Assembly (NCBI GenBank): GCA_050943595.1
Contig: JBMNPM010000015.1
Coordinates: 1-37,383, forward strand
DNA length: 37,383 bases
Direction of reading: 5' to 3'
Source: JAXGXJ01 sp050943595
GTDB taxonomy: Bacteria > Actinomycetota > Thermoleophilia > RBG-16-64-13
Shown here: positions 8,256-17,172 of the stretch, one piece after another
Layout of the letters: each line of letters starts with the position of its first letter
How positions within the stretch are numbered: the stretch's first letter is position 1
Notes under the pieces: model-generated
What the model was told of the DNA's origin: nothing
What the model saw: only the letters and a program-made list of their open reading frames with translations
Database searches by the model: none
Position numbers and translations under genes: made by a program

Positions 8256-8444
8256 TCAATCTTTGAAGCCCGCTCGGATATGTGAGCCATCGTAGAACGG
8301 CTTTGTTTTCGATTCTCCGCAACGACAAAGCATGCACGACCCGTCTTTGACCGGGATAGGCCGGCCGTTGGCGTCCCTCAAGTCGAACCTGCCTTTGACC
8401 CGCAATGGGCCGTCCTTGAGAACCTGCATGGAACAATCAGACAC
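8256..8444 (-). CDS. CDGSH-type iron-sulfur domain protein with a Tyr at the third Cys position
   Basis: 62 aa from GTG 8444, chosen because GAGGAGGGG lies seven bases upstream; an in-frame GTG at 8483 would add 13 unsupported residues. The motif CRCGESKTKPFYDGSH aligns with the mitoNEET-type signature C-x-C-x2-S-x3-P-x-C-D-G-x-H. The first two Cys and the final His are kept, but the third ligand position is Tyr (codon TAC). An additional Cys lies two and four residues before the motif. Such proteins usually bind a [2Fe-2S] cluster and act in redox or cluster transfer. It follows the flavoprotein operon on the same strand but is separated by a strong terminator, so co-expression is uncertain. 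Confidence 0.75.
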   Translation of the reverse strand: MSDCSMQVLKDGPLRVKGRFDLRDANGRPIPVKDGSCMLCRCGESKTKPFYDGSHIRAGFKD

Positions 8445-8507
8445 GGCTACCCCTCCTCGGTCTCGCTTGTTCACCGGCGGCACCTGTCACCGTCGCAACC
8501 TCTCAAC

Positions 8508-8544
8508 GAAAAAGGGGCGTGGCGGGATTTCCCGCCACGCCCCT
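8508..8544 (-). terminator. Intrinsic terminator of the flavoprotein/Fe-S operon
   Basis: On the minus strand a 14-base-pair perfect stem (8544-8531 with 8526-8513) with a 4-base loop is followed by a run of five T. It lies about 20 bases after the stop of the last operon gene (8565). Confidence 0.88.
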
Positions 8545-8564
8545 CAACAGCGCCTTATCGGCTG

Positions 8565-10163
8565 CTAGTTGATCATCTTGTCGAGCTCGTCCGCGGACGA
8601 TTTCCAGGTAATGTCGTTGGTGCCCTCGGCAAGATCGTTCGGGTCGAAGGCCCTCTTTATACGCCGCATCCACGTATGGTAGCCACACATGTGCGGGCCA
8701 AAGAGGTCATGGCTCTTGTCTCCCCATGCCATGTTGGGCAGACCGAGACACTGCTCAAGCGCATAAAGGTTCATCACCATAGCGTTCTGACCGATGATGG
8801 CCTCAACCTGCTTGTCAACATCCGGTCCCGGCTTGGGCGGACGCCAGTGCAGCAGTGCTTCGCTGTGCGAAAACTGACCAACCTCAAGCTGCGTGAGGAA
8901 GGGATCGGTAGATTCGTCCAGGACCATGCCATCGGCGATGAGACCCTTCTTGATCTCCGGGTGCCGCATGACGCCCACTTTCTGAGCCTCGAATTTGTCG
9001 TTGCGCATAACGACGCCGCCGAAGTTCCCAGTAGGCCGCATGGTCTCCCGTGCCGTGGAGGTGTTGCGGAAGTACCTCCAGACGAAGTCCCACTGCTCGT
9101 CGCCTTCTTCAATGGCCGACAGACTTAGACCATTGGTCTCCTCAATGATGATTTCCATCATTTTGAGCTTGTACTCAAAGTCGGCGTCGGAGTTACCGGC
9201 GATGATGACGCAGAAAGCGGGGCCCTTGTATTCTTTGCGGTACAACTCGCCCAGGAGCAGTGCTTCTTCGTTGCTCGTGGCCACGTTGTGAGCCGTCATG
9301 TCTACCATGAAGCCCATGATGCCCAAGGGAACCTCGTTGTCGCCCATCATATAGAAGGCCTTCGCACGAGCTTCCTCATCATCCCAAGAGATGTACCACA
9401 GTCTGGTGCGCGGTATGGGCGGCTCCGGACAGTACTTCGGGGAAACCCCACGGACCGGTACCTTGGTCGGGAAGGCTGAATGGTAGACCTTTTGGGCGGC
9501 TGCGGTGACGACACCGAGTGCGCCTAGGTGGGTGACGCCTCCACGGATGAGGGCGCGGAGCGATGGGCCGGGACCATCGCCGGAGAACCACTCGCCATTA
9601 TCGCCCAGGGTACCCAGACGCACGATATCGCCTTCAGGCGTAACCCACTCACAGGCCAGGATGTTCCTGTCCCCAATACCGTACGTGCCGCTCAGGTGAC
9701 CGACACCCTCGTGGGCGCATATGGGCAGAGCGGAGCAGTTGCCACCGGCTCCGTTGATGAGACAGCTGAGGTTACGCTTCATGAGTTCAGCCTGCAGCTC
9801 GGCAGCGATGACGTACGACTGCACCACCGCATACATGCTGTCTTCGTTGATCTCAATGATCTTATTCATGCGGCGCATATCGAGCTTGACAACGCCGGGC
9901 CCGCCGGGTGCGTTATAGACACCCCAACCGGTGGCGGAAGGCTTGAACTGGAGGCCCTGCTTGTTGCACTCCTTCACGATAGCCGCAACTTCTTCAGTGG
10001 TGGACGGCATGATGATAGCCTCGAAGAGAGGCTCATGCTCCAGGATCATCGACATCATGCCTGCACGCCACGCCCAACCGATGCAGTCGACGGGATCGTT
10101 CGATACCCACTCTTCGCCAACGATGTCTGCAAATGCTTGTAGCTGTTCTTGTGTCAATGCCAT
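8565..10163 (-). CDS. FAD-linked oxidoreductase, VAO/PCMH-GlcD superfamily (larger of two)
   Basis: 532 aa from ATG 10163 behind AAGGGG. The N-terminal two-fifths have the FAD-binding type 4 pattern: a strand ending in IIMPSTTEEVAAIVKECN, then VVKLDMRRMNKIIEINEDS, and a Gly-rich HEGVGHLSGTYGIGDR segment followed by EWVTPEGDIVRLG. The C-terminal half is the substrate-cap and FAD-oxidase C-terminal region. No membrane segment or signal peptide is seen. It is the last gene of a three-gene minus-strand operon with a CCG-domain Fe-S protein and a second FAD protein, a composition like glycolate oxidase GlcD/GlcE/GlcF or D-lactate dehydrogenases. Its substrate could be a 2-hydroxy acid or an aromatic alcohol or phenol; the position between four molybdoenzymes suggests an aromatic-degradation intermediate, which is inference. 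Confidence 0.8.
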   Translation of the reverse strand: MALTQEQLQAFADIVGEEWVSNDPVDCIGWAWRAGMMSMILEHEPLFEAIIMPSTTEEVAAIVKECNKQGLQFKPSATGWGVYNAPGGPGVVKLDMRRMNKIIEINEDSMYAVVQSYVIAAELQAELMKRNLSCLINGAGGNCSALPICAHEGVGHLSGTYGIGDRNILACEWVTPEGDIVRLGTLGDNGEWFSGDGPGPSLRALIRGGVTHLGALGVVTAAAQKVYHSAFPTKVPVRGVSPKYCPEPPIPRTRLWYISWDDEEARAKAFYMMGDNEVPLGIMGFMVDMTAHNVATSNEEALLLGELYRKEYKGPAFCVIIAGNSDADFEYKLKMMEIIIEETNGLSLSAIEEGDEQWDFVWRYFRNTSTARETMRPTGNFGGVVMRNDKFEAQKVGVMRHPEIKKGLIADGMVLDESTDPFLTQLEVGQFSHSEALLHWRPPKPGPDVDKQVEAIIGQNAMVMNLYALEQCLGLPNMAWGDKSHDLFGPHMCGYHTWMRRIKRAFDPNDLAEGTNDITWKSSADELDKMIN

Positions 10164-10175
10164 GTGTATAGCCCC

Positions 10176-11438
10176 TTAAATCGCCATGTCGACGAGCTCG
10201 ACGATGTCATAGATCTTGAGGCCCTGGGTATCAGCCGCCGCAAAGTTCTTTACGCAGTGCGGACAGGCCGTCACGAGAGCCTGGGCGCCGGTAGCGGCCG
10301 CTTCGTCGAGCCTGTAGTTCGCCGTCCACTGCGCGAACTCCGGGTTGGTATCCGGCACGCCGCCGCCACCACCGCAGCAGAACGCGACCTCTTTGTTCCT
10401 GTTCATCTCGACCAACTGCAGGCCGGGGATGCTCTTGAGCACCTCGCGCACCGCATCATAGCTACCATAGGTACCACGACGATAGGTCTTCGGCGGATCG
10501 AACACACGGATGTGCTTCTCGCGCAGCTTCCCTTCCCAGTGGATCCACGGCTCACTCAGGCGGCCGAGGTGGCAGGGGTCATGGTACGTCACGGTCATAT
10601 TGACGGGCTTCGTGAGCTTCAGCTTGCCGTCGGCGATGAGTTGCGCCAGGTACTCGGTGATGTGATAGACCTTAAGGCCGAGATCCAACTCGAACTTGTC
10701 GTAGAGGACCTTGAAGGCCTGGTAGCAGTGCGAGCACGCCGTGACGATCTCGGTAGCGCCGGACTCCTTGAAGCGGGCCACGTTCTTCTTGGCCTGCTCT
10801 ACAGCATCGTCCTGGTAACCTGCCTCGTATGCGAGACTGCCGCAGCAGAGCTCATCCTTGGCGATGCCGGCCTTGACACCGGCCTTGAGCAGCAACGACA
10901 GGGCGGCGTTGGCGGCCTTAGCGCTGGCGTCGTCGTAGTTCGCCATGCAACCGGCGTGGAAGATAACCGGGACCTTCTCCGTCGTGTAGTCGGCTACTTT
11001 CAGACCCTTAGCCCAGTCCTTCTTGCCGCTCGCGCACGACACCATGGGGGCGCCCTTCTTCATGCCCTCTACCAGCTTGTCGAGCACGGGGTTGGTCTGA
11101 CCAGCCTTCACGCACTCAGCGCGCTCGGCGTATAGCGGCTCGAGTACCTCCATGTCCATTGTGTATTTGCACGAGACGTCGCACCCACCACACAGATTGC
11201 AGTTGTAGGCAACCTCAGCCACTCTGGGGGTGAGTTCGATATCACCGTGGACCAAGCCCAAGCCCCAACTGATCCGACCGAACGCCGAATACGTGTTCCA
11301 CTTAAAGTAGACGTTGCTGGGACATTGCTGGGAATACTTTTGGTTCTCGACCTTTTCAAGATTGATAAACTTGCAGTGGAAACACCGGCTGCAAGTCTCC
11401 ATATCATCCTGGAAATACTTAAGATCCTTTAGTGCCAT
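10176..11438 (-). CDS. CCG-domain Fe-S oxidoreductase subunit, GlcF/HdrD-like
   Basis: 420 aa. The N-terminal part carries two ferredoxin-type cluster motifs (C16/C19/C22/C39 and C80/C83/C86/C90). Two CCG cysteine-rich domains follow: C164, C198-C199, C235 and C238, then C289, C354-C355, C392 and C395. This layout is that of GlcF, LutA and HdrD/HdrB-like subunits that pass electrons from flavin partners to quinones or other carriers. No transmembrane segment is seen, so any membrane link must be through a partner. It lies between two FAD subunits with gaps of 12 and 21 bases, which indicates one operon and probably one complex. The exact electron acceptor is unknown. Confidence 0.85.
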   Translation of the reverse strand: MALKDLKYFQDDMETCSRCFHCKFINLEKVENQKYSQQCPSNVYFKWNTYSAFGRISWGLGLVHGDIELTPRVAEVAYNCNLCGGCDVSCKYTMDMEVLEPLYAERAECVKAGQTNPVLDKLVEGMKKGAPMVSCASGKKDWAKGLKVADYTTEKVPVIFHAGCMANYDDASAKAANAALSLLLKAGVKAGIAKDELCCGSLAYEAGYQDDAVEQAKKNVARFKESGATEIVTACSHCYQAFKVLYDKFELDLGLKVYHITEYLAQLIADGKLKLTKPVNMTVTYHDPCHLGRLSEPWIHWEGKLREKHIRVFDPPKTYRRGTYGSYDAVREVLKSIPGLQLVEMNRNKEVAFCCGGGGGVPDTNPEFAQWTANYRLDEAAATGAQALVTACPHCVKNFAAADTQGLKIYDIVELVDMAI

Positions 11439-11459
11439 CTCTCTGATCCGTCCCTTCCC

Positions 11460-12923
11460 TTAGAAGCAGAGTTTGCCGGGGTTCAAGATACCTGCCGGAT
11501 CCACGAGATCCTTGACCTTGCGCAAAGCCGTAACATGGCCAGCGTTGCGGTTCATGATCTGGTAGGCAGCTCTTCCAAACGGACGAGAGAAGTACGCGCC
11601 GGCGCCGATCAGGGGCTGGATGGACGTGGTAGCCAGCTTGCAGACGATGGCGGACTCTGCCTCATCTTCGGGATCGTAGAAGAGGTTGAACTCCACATGG
11701 GTATTGCTGCCCTGCACGATCGGCTGAATGTAGCAGCCCACGTTGGCCGTGCTAAAACCGGCGTCTTTGACCACAGTGGCCATGGTCTGCACGATGCCGG
11801 GGATCTTCGCAGGCGTAGTGATGAAGTAGATATCCTGACAGGCTCCCCGAGACCGGAGTTTCCAGTAGGGCTCAGACGACGGGTGGCGGATGAGTTCCAG
11901 GAAATCGCGGGCCGTAACGCCACCAATAGCCTGGACGCTCTCGAGGCCGACGCTGTCCACCAACTCGGTGGCATCTTTAATCAGGCCGTTCATACGCATC
12001 TCAGTGAGGCGCGCATAGGCAGCCAGGTTAAAGAACAGGATCCAACGAGGCAGCTGGGAGACCGTCTTGCAGAGAGCCGTCGCATCTTCGGTCACGAGAG
12101 CGGCAAAGCTCGTTGCATCAAGGATCAGGCACTCATTGGAGATACGCTTCCGTACCAGCCAGTGCACTATGTCCTGCAGCTTGGAAAGGTCGTTATTACC
12201 GACGAAACAGGGATGCTCGAGCGAGGGTAGGAGCTCCAACCTCGCCTGGCCGGTAGCAGCGATGGCCATGGTTCCCTGCGCACCCGTGATCAGGCGGTGG
12301 AATGATATACTGGCCGGTCCGGCCGGCGTCTTATGGATACCGGCGGTCGCTTTCTGCTGCTCAAGGGTCCCCGGTCCGGACATACCACCAGTACGGAAGT
12401 ACTCTCCAGTACCCCAGACGACCTCAAAGCCACCGGCGGGATCGGTGATATCCCAGTGGTATTTGGGCATGATAACCGGCTCGAGGGACATATAGCTGCC
12501 CACGACCGACTTGGTCGCACGCGGAGCGAGCGGCATGTTCAAACGCCGGCCCTTCTCGGCCACTGCCGCGCTCAACTCGCCAAAGGTCACACCGGCCTCA
12601 AATGTACAGTTGCGATCAGGGACGTCGATGTCGATGATCTTCTTCATGCCGCTCAAATCGACGATGACGGCCCCACCGGCCGTCGGCACGGTATCGCCGT
12701 TGAAGTGGGGCGCACCGGAACTCACCGGTATGAGAGGCGTGCCCGTCTCCTTGGCCATTTTGACCAAGTTCTGGAGCACATCCACGTTGTTTACCTTGGC
12801 TATAGCCCAAGGCATCCTCTTGTCGACGAAGCTTTGATCACTCGCGTAGGCTTCCAGGGCGGACCGCTCGCGCGTGACGTTGCCCTGACCGACAACATCT
12901 TCCAGCTGCTTCTCCGTTACCAT
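11460..12923 (-). CDS. FAD-linked oxidoreductase, GlcD/lactate dehydrogenase-like
   Basis: 487 aa from ATG 12923, with an AGGAAGG site at useful distance (a GTG six bases upstream is too close to it). The FAD-binding type 4 domain covers about residues 35-220, including the strand pattern AVIVDLSGMKKIIDID and the Gly-rich stretch RLITGAQGTMAIAA. The protein ends with VKDLVDPAGILNPGKLCF, the typical terminus of FAD-linked oxidases of the GlcD group. It is the first gene of the operon with the CCG Fe-S protein and a second FAD protein. Two different FAD subunits with one Fe-S subunit recall GlcD, GlcE and GlcF. Substrate unknown; a hydroxylated organic acid or ring-cleavage intermediate is a reasonable guess. 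Confidence 0.8.
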   Translation of the reverse strand: MVTEKQLEDVVGQGNVTRERSALEAYASDQSFVDKRMPWAIAKVNNVDVLQNLVKMAKETGTPLIPVSSGAPHFNGDTVPTAGGAVIVDLSGMKKIIDIDVPDRNCTFEAGVTFGELSAAVAEKGRRLNMPLAPRATKSVVGSYMSLEPVIMPKYHWDITDPAGGFEVVWGTGEYFRTGGMSGPGTLEQQKATAGIHKTPAGPASISFHRLITGAQGTMAIAATGQARLELLPSLEHPCFVGNNDLSKLQDIVHWLVRKRISNECLILDATSFAALVTEDATALCKTVSQLPRWILFFNLAAYARLTEMRMNGLIKDATELVDSVGLESVQAIGGVTARDFLELIRHPSSEPYWKLRSRGACQDIYFITTPAKIPGIVQTMATVVKDAGFSTANVGCYIQPIVQGSNTHVEFNLFYDPEDEAESAIVCKLATTSIQPLIGAGAYFSRPFGRAAYQIMNRNAGHVTALRKVKDLVDPAGILNPGKLCF

Positions 12924-13092
12924 GTTCACTGCCTTCCTTAGACTCCGTGACGTCCAATTTCAACGCTGCTCATATGGTCACTTTGGATAGCTGCCCTCCT
13001 CCTTCAGTGGGGATTCGGCCTAGATTAGCTTAACAGATGGAAACAAATAAACAAAATCGATACCAGGATGACGATACCAGAGTACCAAAAAA

Positions 13093-13122
13093 GAGGGGCT
13101 GAGTATTGAGGGGCTGAGTATT
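13093..13122. repeat. Exact 15-base tandem duplication at the end of the B3 small-subunit gene
   Basis: GAGGGGCTGAGTATT occurs twice without a gap (13093-13107 and 13108-13122), overlapping the TAA stop codon (13121-13123) of the minus-strand gene. On that strand it is followed by a run of six T, so it forms part of the 3' end. A 9-base repeat, CGATACCAG, occurs twice a little further downstream. Confidence 0.85.
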
Positions 13123-13930
13123 AGGCAAGGGGGATATCCCCCAAGTTGACGTCTTCCACAGTACTCAAAGCGGCGAAAGTCTTCGATGGGTACCCGGGGG
13201 CTGAGATCTCCAAAGCGTAGTCGCCCACGTCCAGCCCTTCGAACCAGAAGTCGCCAAAGCCGTCGGTCTCGGTGGTGAAGGACGTACCGTTGACTTCGTC
13301 GCGCAGTATGCAACACGCCCCGATGACAACCTCCTTCTCAACCGGGTCGTAGACCGTTCCGCCGATGAACTTCTTGGGGATGTTCAGATAGTACAGGCGT
13401 GGCTCGTCTTCGCCGTGCTCCACCTCGGCATCCCGGACGCAGTCCCGGGCGTCGGATCCCTCCACGAACCTAAGCGCCGCAGTGGGACAGGCATCCACGC
13501 AACGAGGCTCCGCCCAACCCGCATCCAAGAGATGTGCACAGCCGGTGCATTTCTGAGCGATGTTCAGAGTCTCGTTCATGAAGATGGACCCGGTGGGGCA
13601 GACGTCAAGACAACTCCTGCAGCCGGTGCATTTCTGTGGATCGATGATGACAAGCCCGTCCTCGCGCTTATACAGCGCCCCCTCGACCCTGCAGGCTGCC
13701 ATACAGGGAGCCGCGTCGCAGTGCCGGCACATGTGGACTACGTAGTGCATTTTGACCTTGGGAACCGTGCCGCGCACGTGTTCCGAGAGCCGCAACCAGA
13801 ACTGCCCCGTATCCGGCTGCGGCTTGGCGTACGGCGTCCAATCGTTACCGCAGTGCTCATCCTTGCAGGCGATCTGACAGCAATAACAACCGTTGCAGAT
13901 TGAGGCATCGAACACGAAGACCTTGCTCAC
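13121..13930 (-). CDS. Molybdoenzyme small subunit, four-cluster ferredoxin type (B3 beta)
   Basis: 269 aa from GTG 13930, which overlaps the large-subunit stop (GTGA) and lies behind GAGGAGGT; this implies translational coupling. Sixteen cluster cysteines are seen: C12/C15/C18/C22, C68/C71/C76/C80, C101/C104/C107/C111 and C128/C131/C144/C148, enough for four [4Fe-4S] clusters. The C-terminal beta-rich domain again contains DGFGDFWFEGL. The protein is clearly the closest in the window to the small subunit at 4250-5062: both share CYCCQIACKDEH and WTPYAKPQP. It transfers electrons for the large subunit encoded immediately upstream. Confidence 0.87.
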   Translation of the reverse strand: MSKVFVFDASICNGCYCCQIACKDEHCGNDWTPYAKPQPDTGQFWLRLSEHVRGTVPKVKMHYVVHMCRHCDAAPCMAACRVEGALYKREDGLVIIDPQKCTGCRSCLDVCPTGSIFMNETLNIAQKCTGCAHLLDAGWAEPRCVDACPTAALRFVEGSDARDCVRDAEVEHGEDEPRLYYLNIPKKFIGGTVYDPVEKEVVIGACCILRDEVNGTSFTTETDGFGDFWFEGLDVGDYALEISAPGYPSKTFAALSTVEDVNLGDIPLA

Positions 13931-16614
13931 CGATCCACCTCCTCGTCGATAACCCATGCCTCGAAACGCAGACCGGAAGCCGGATCGTATGTGCGGGAAA
14001 AGGCTTCAGGATACTTCTCTCTCCAAGCCTCCATCTCGGCCATGGTCACCTTGGCCACATCGACGAGAAAGCCACTCGTGGCCATACCCCAACAGTTCTG
14101 GGAGATACCGTTCAGGGGAGAGATGAGATTATTGGCCCCCCCTCGGTCGAGAAGACCCTCAGAGCCATCCAGGCAGATCATATCGGCCCGCGAGCCGTGG
14201 TCGCTGGAGACCACCCCCGGCATGATGCGTTGCCATACGATGGCGCCACCCAAGACGGTGCCTCGCTCGTTGAAGAGCTTGACAATATCGCCGTCTTTGA
14301 TGCCGCGCGCAGCGGCATCTTGGGGATTGATCCAGACGGGCTCATAGGCGTAACCGTCCCAACACTTCACCTTATGGGTCCGGATTTCACGCGTCCAGGT
14401 GATGTCATCGTTCTGCGCATGTGTGCGCCAACGACCATGATTGCTCATGAGCAGGAGCGGATATGTCTTAGCCCGTTCGCCGCCGATGCGCTCATCATGG
14501 AAATCGCTGCACTCCACCCACTTGGGCAACGGCCCCCGTTCCTTGTCGTCGGGGTAATGATCGGCCAAGCGTTGGGAATAGAACTCCAGTTTCCCACTAG
14601 GAGTCCCCAGGGGATGCGCCTCAGGGTCTTCGTAGAACTCGCGCAGACCCGGCGGTACTTTCTCCCACTCCGGGTCGGTGGGCATGATGAAGTAGCGCTT
14701 GTCTTCAAATTCCTCCCAGCTGATGAGGTCATCAACCTGCATATTCATAAACCCAACCTGTATTTTTTCTTGTACGGTGAGTCCGTTGGTGAATTCCTCA
14801 TACAAACCGAGCTTCTTGGCGACCTCACCTACCGCTTCATAATCGCTGAGCGACTCACCGATGGGTTCTACCGCCCGGTCCTCAATGATGAAACCGTGAA
14901 CCGACCTGCCCACACCCCCGAGCCGGCAGATATCGTCTTCTTCCAACTTAGTATTCACGGGTAGGATGATGTCGGCCAGGATGGTGTCGTTCTCCAACCA
15001 CGGGTGCTGTACCACGATGGTCTCGATCTTGGGGCTACGGAACGCCCTCACCGTCTCGAAACCGTCGTTCCAACAAGTGGTACGGCAGGGATTGTCCATC
15101 CAGATCATATGGATCTCTGTGCCCCCCTCTTCGGCGGGGATGGGATATTCGTAGGTCTTGAACTGGTCTTCGACCTTCCCAAACAGGATGGTGCTGCCCG
15201 ACGTGCGGGTGGGTGGGTCGAGGATGGCCTGGGCAAGTTGGGTCTTGGGGATGATCTGCTTGGAGGAGACCCACAACATCCGCTTGCCGGGAAAGACGGC
15301 ATCCGGGTCCACAACCTTGTCCCCCAAAAGGACCTTGTTGCCGGTGGCGAAGCGCATGTCAGGGGTCTTTCGCAGCGGACGAGGCGTATCGTTCATCCAA
15401 TTGTCGTCGCCACCCATCTTGAAGTACTGATGGACACCCGGCTTGCCCAGGCCCTGCATACCCAAGAGACAGGCTTCCAGGCGGGCCGGCTCGTGTGAGT
15501 AAGGCCCACGGATGAAGCCGCCGCCGTAGAAGTGCATGACCGAGGTGACCTGCTTAGCCCACTCCCTGGCCAAAGCCTTGATGGTCCATTCCGCGACGTG
15601 AGTCTTGCCGGACGCCCACTCCGGTGTCTTGGGCACACCGTCTTCCCTGCCTAGGACGTAGTCTTCGAACTTGTCAAAGCCCACCACATGTGTAGCGACA
15701 TAGTCCTTGTCGTAGGTACCTTCTGTCATCCATACGTAGGCGATCGCCAGCTGCAGAGCCGCATCGGTGTTGGGAAGGATGGGGATCCACTTGTCGGCGT
15801 GGACGGCGGCGGAGTAGTTGAGGTCCGGACAGACGAACACCTGCTTCTTGCCCAGCTTCTGCCAGTAATAGAGTATCGTGGAGGGAAACTGGCCGGAGAA
15901 CCCCCACGGTGTAGTCTCCAAATCACCGCCCATATGCACGAGCATGTCCGTGTGCTGGGTCACGTCGTTCATAATGTTATCGGCGGGCAGGCAGAGTCCG
16001 TTCTCCCCCTCCCCCCACACGTGTTTGGCGCCCCAGTACCAGCCCTCCCAGCTATCGGCGTTACGAACGGCCTGCGTGTAGCCGCCCATCAGAGCCAGTA
16101 GGTCCATCATGACACCGTGGGGACCGTGGATGGTCTTGGTCTCCCCGTGGCCGTCTCCGTGGGCCAGCACCCCAAGCGGCCCATACTCCTTATGGATACG
16201 CCTGATCTCATCGGCGATGATGGTGGTCGCTTCATCCCATGAGATCCTCACATACTTGCTCTTACCTCTGTTCTGAGGATTCCGCTCGCCGTTGGGATCC
16301 CAATCCACCCTCTTCAAGGGATAAAGGATGCGATTGGGAGAGTAGACACGCTTCTTGTATGCAATCTGATACGGAGGCAGCAGACCTTTGAGCGGAACCT
16401 TATATTTCACACCGTCCTTATCCAGCTCGTACTGGCCCAGCTCCGCCTCCGTGTATCTCTCTGTGTGATGATGGGGCCTAATCCTCACGATCTTGCCGTC
16501 CTTCACATCTACGGAGGCGATCTCACCCCCCTGCGTAAACGACAAGTGAGCCAGTGCCTTCAACACAGTCTTGTCCGCGATCTGCGGAGGATTCCCTGAT
16601 TCACTCACAGCCAC
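13927..16614 (-). CDS. Molybdopterin oxidoreductase large subunit, transhydroxylase-related type B (B3 alpha)
   Basis: 895 aa, the longest of the four large subunits, mainly through a longer N-terminus. The GTG start at 16614 follows GGAGAGGGAG; GTG 16608 is an alternative. No N-terminal Fe-S motif or Tat signal. KRVDWDPNGERNPQNRGKS is conserved, then GDGHGETK with His156, and NADSWEGWYWGAKHVWG with Asp187-Ser188-Trp189, Ser188 being the likely Mo ligand. VQHPWLENDTILADIILP is shared with the large subunit at 5133-7712, confirming the type B pair. The Tyr-Arg pair of type A is absent. The operon order is large then small subunit. Reaction unknown; it belongs to the same broad family as polyphenol transhydroxylases and hydroxylases. 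Confidence 0.83.
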   Translation of the reverse strand: MAVSESGNPPQIADKTVLKALAHLSFTQGGEIASVDVKDGKIVRIRPHHHTERYTEAELGQYELDKDGVKYKVPLKGLLPPYQIAYKKRVYSPNRILYPLKRVDWDPNGERNPQNRGKSKYVRISWDEATTIIADEIRRIHKEYGPLGVLAHGDGHGETKTIHGPHGVMMDLLALMGGYTQAVRNADSWEGWYWGAKHVWGEGENGLCLPADNIMNDVTQHTDMLVHMGGDLETTPWGFSGQFPSTILYYWQKLGKKQVFVCPDLNYSAAVHADKWIPILPNTDAALQLAIAYVWMTEGTYDKDYVATHVVGFDKFEDYVLGREDGVPKTPEWASGKTHVAEWTIKALAREWAKQVTSVMHFYGGGFIRGPYSHEPARLEACLLGMQGLGKPGVHQYFKMGGDDNWMNDTPRPLRKTPDMRFATGNKVLLGDKVVDPDAVFPGKRMLWVSSKQIIPKTQLAQAILDPPTRTSGSTILFGKVEDQFKTYEYPIPAEEGGTEIHMIWMDNPCRTTCWNDGFETVRAFRSPKIETIVVQHPWLENDTILADIILPVNTKLEEDDICRLGGVGRSVHGFIIEDRAVEPIGESLSDYEAVGEVAKKLGLYEEFTNGLTVQEKIQVGFMNMQVDDLISWEEFEDKRYFIMPTDPEWEKVPPGLREFYEDPEAHPLGTPSGKLEFYSQRLADHYPDDKERGPLPKWVECSDFHDERIGGERAKTYPLLLMSNHGRWRTHAQNDDITWTREIRTHKVKCWDGYAYEPVWINPQDAAARGIKDGDIVKLFNERGTVLGGAIVWQRIMPGVVSSDHGSRADMICLDGSEGLLDRGGANNLISPLNGISQNCWGMATSGFLVDVAKVTMAEMEAWREKYPEAFSRTYDPASGLRFEAWVIDEEVDR

Positions 16615-17172
16615 TTTGCTCCCTCTCCTTCACCCGCCGTGCCGAGCTCTCAACAACCCTACCAAAATGCCGGCCGCATCCATGGCCATATAATGACTAT
16701 ATATATATTCCTCACTATATATATAAGGTGTGCGGCTTAGATTTGTGCGCGGCCTAGATTCCTGAGGCACGCGAACGAGACTGCCGGGGACCCACCTCTA
16801 CCGTGCGACACCTTCAGCGCTCACCACAGCCTACCCGGGGACACCACACCGCCCCATCTACCCGGTCCATCGGCACCCATAGGAGTATCGGAACCCACAA
16901 GAATTAACCTGTGACACCGCGCTATAGTCCGCCTGTCTATAATGCCCTATAATGTGTGCGGGGTATTAAGGGGGCCCCGAACGGCACAGGGATTGAAGTT
17001 TACAATCGACTGTCCGTTTTCTGTCCAGCCGAGGCACGGCCAGCGAGCCACGCAGACTCTCAGACCCTCGACGCGCCGAACGCGTTGAGTAGTCCTGTCG
17101 GGCGGGCAACGCAGTCGACCAACCTCGGAAGAACAACCAGCTAGATCTTGATGCTAGCAAGGAGGGAGCGAG
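16615..17172. other. Divergent intergenic region between B3 and A4 operons
   Basis: About 560 bases without a supportable gene. It holds a TATAAT at 16689-16694, two AT-rich repeats at 16696-16725, a near-repeat of a TGTGCG...TAGATT unit at about 16729-16760, three CTATA(A/G)T elements at 16922-16928, 16937-16943 and 16947-16953, and a small hairpin at 17067-17089. None of the TATAAT elements has a convincing -35 at normal distance, which suggests activator-dependent promoters. Confidence 0.6.
16696..16725. repeat. Pair of ACTATATATATA repeats in the B3/A4 control region
   Basis: ACTATATATATA occurs at 16696-16707 and again at 16714-16725, a period of 18 bases, in an otherwise GC-rich region. 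Each copy contains the self-complementary TATATATA. It lies about 85-110 bases upstream of the B3 large-subunit start and may be an operator or an easily melted promoter segment. Confidence 0.7.
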
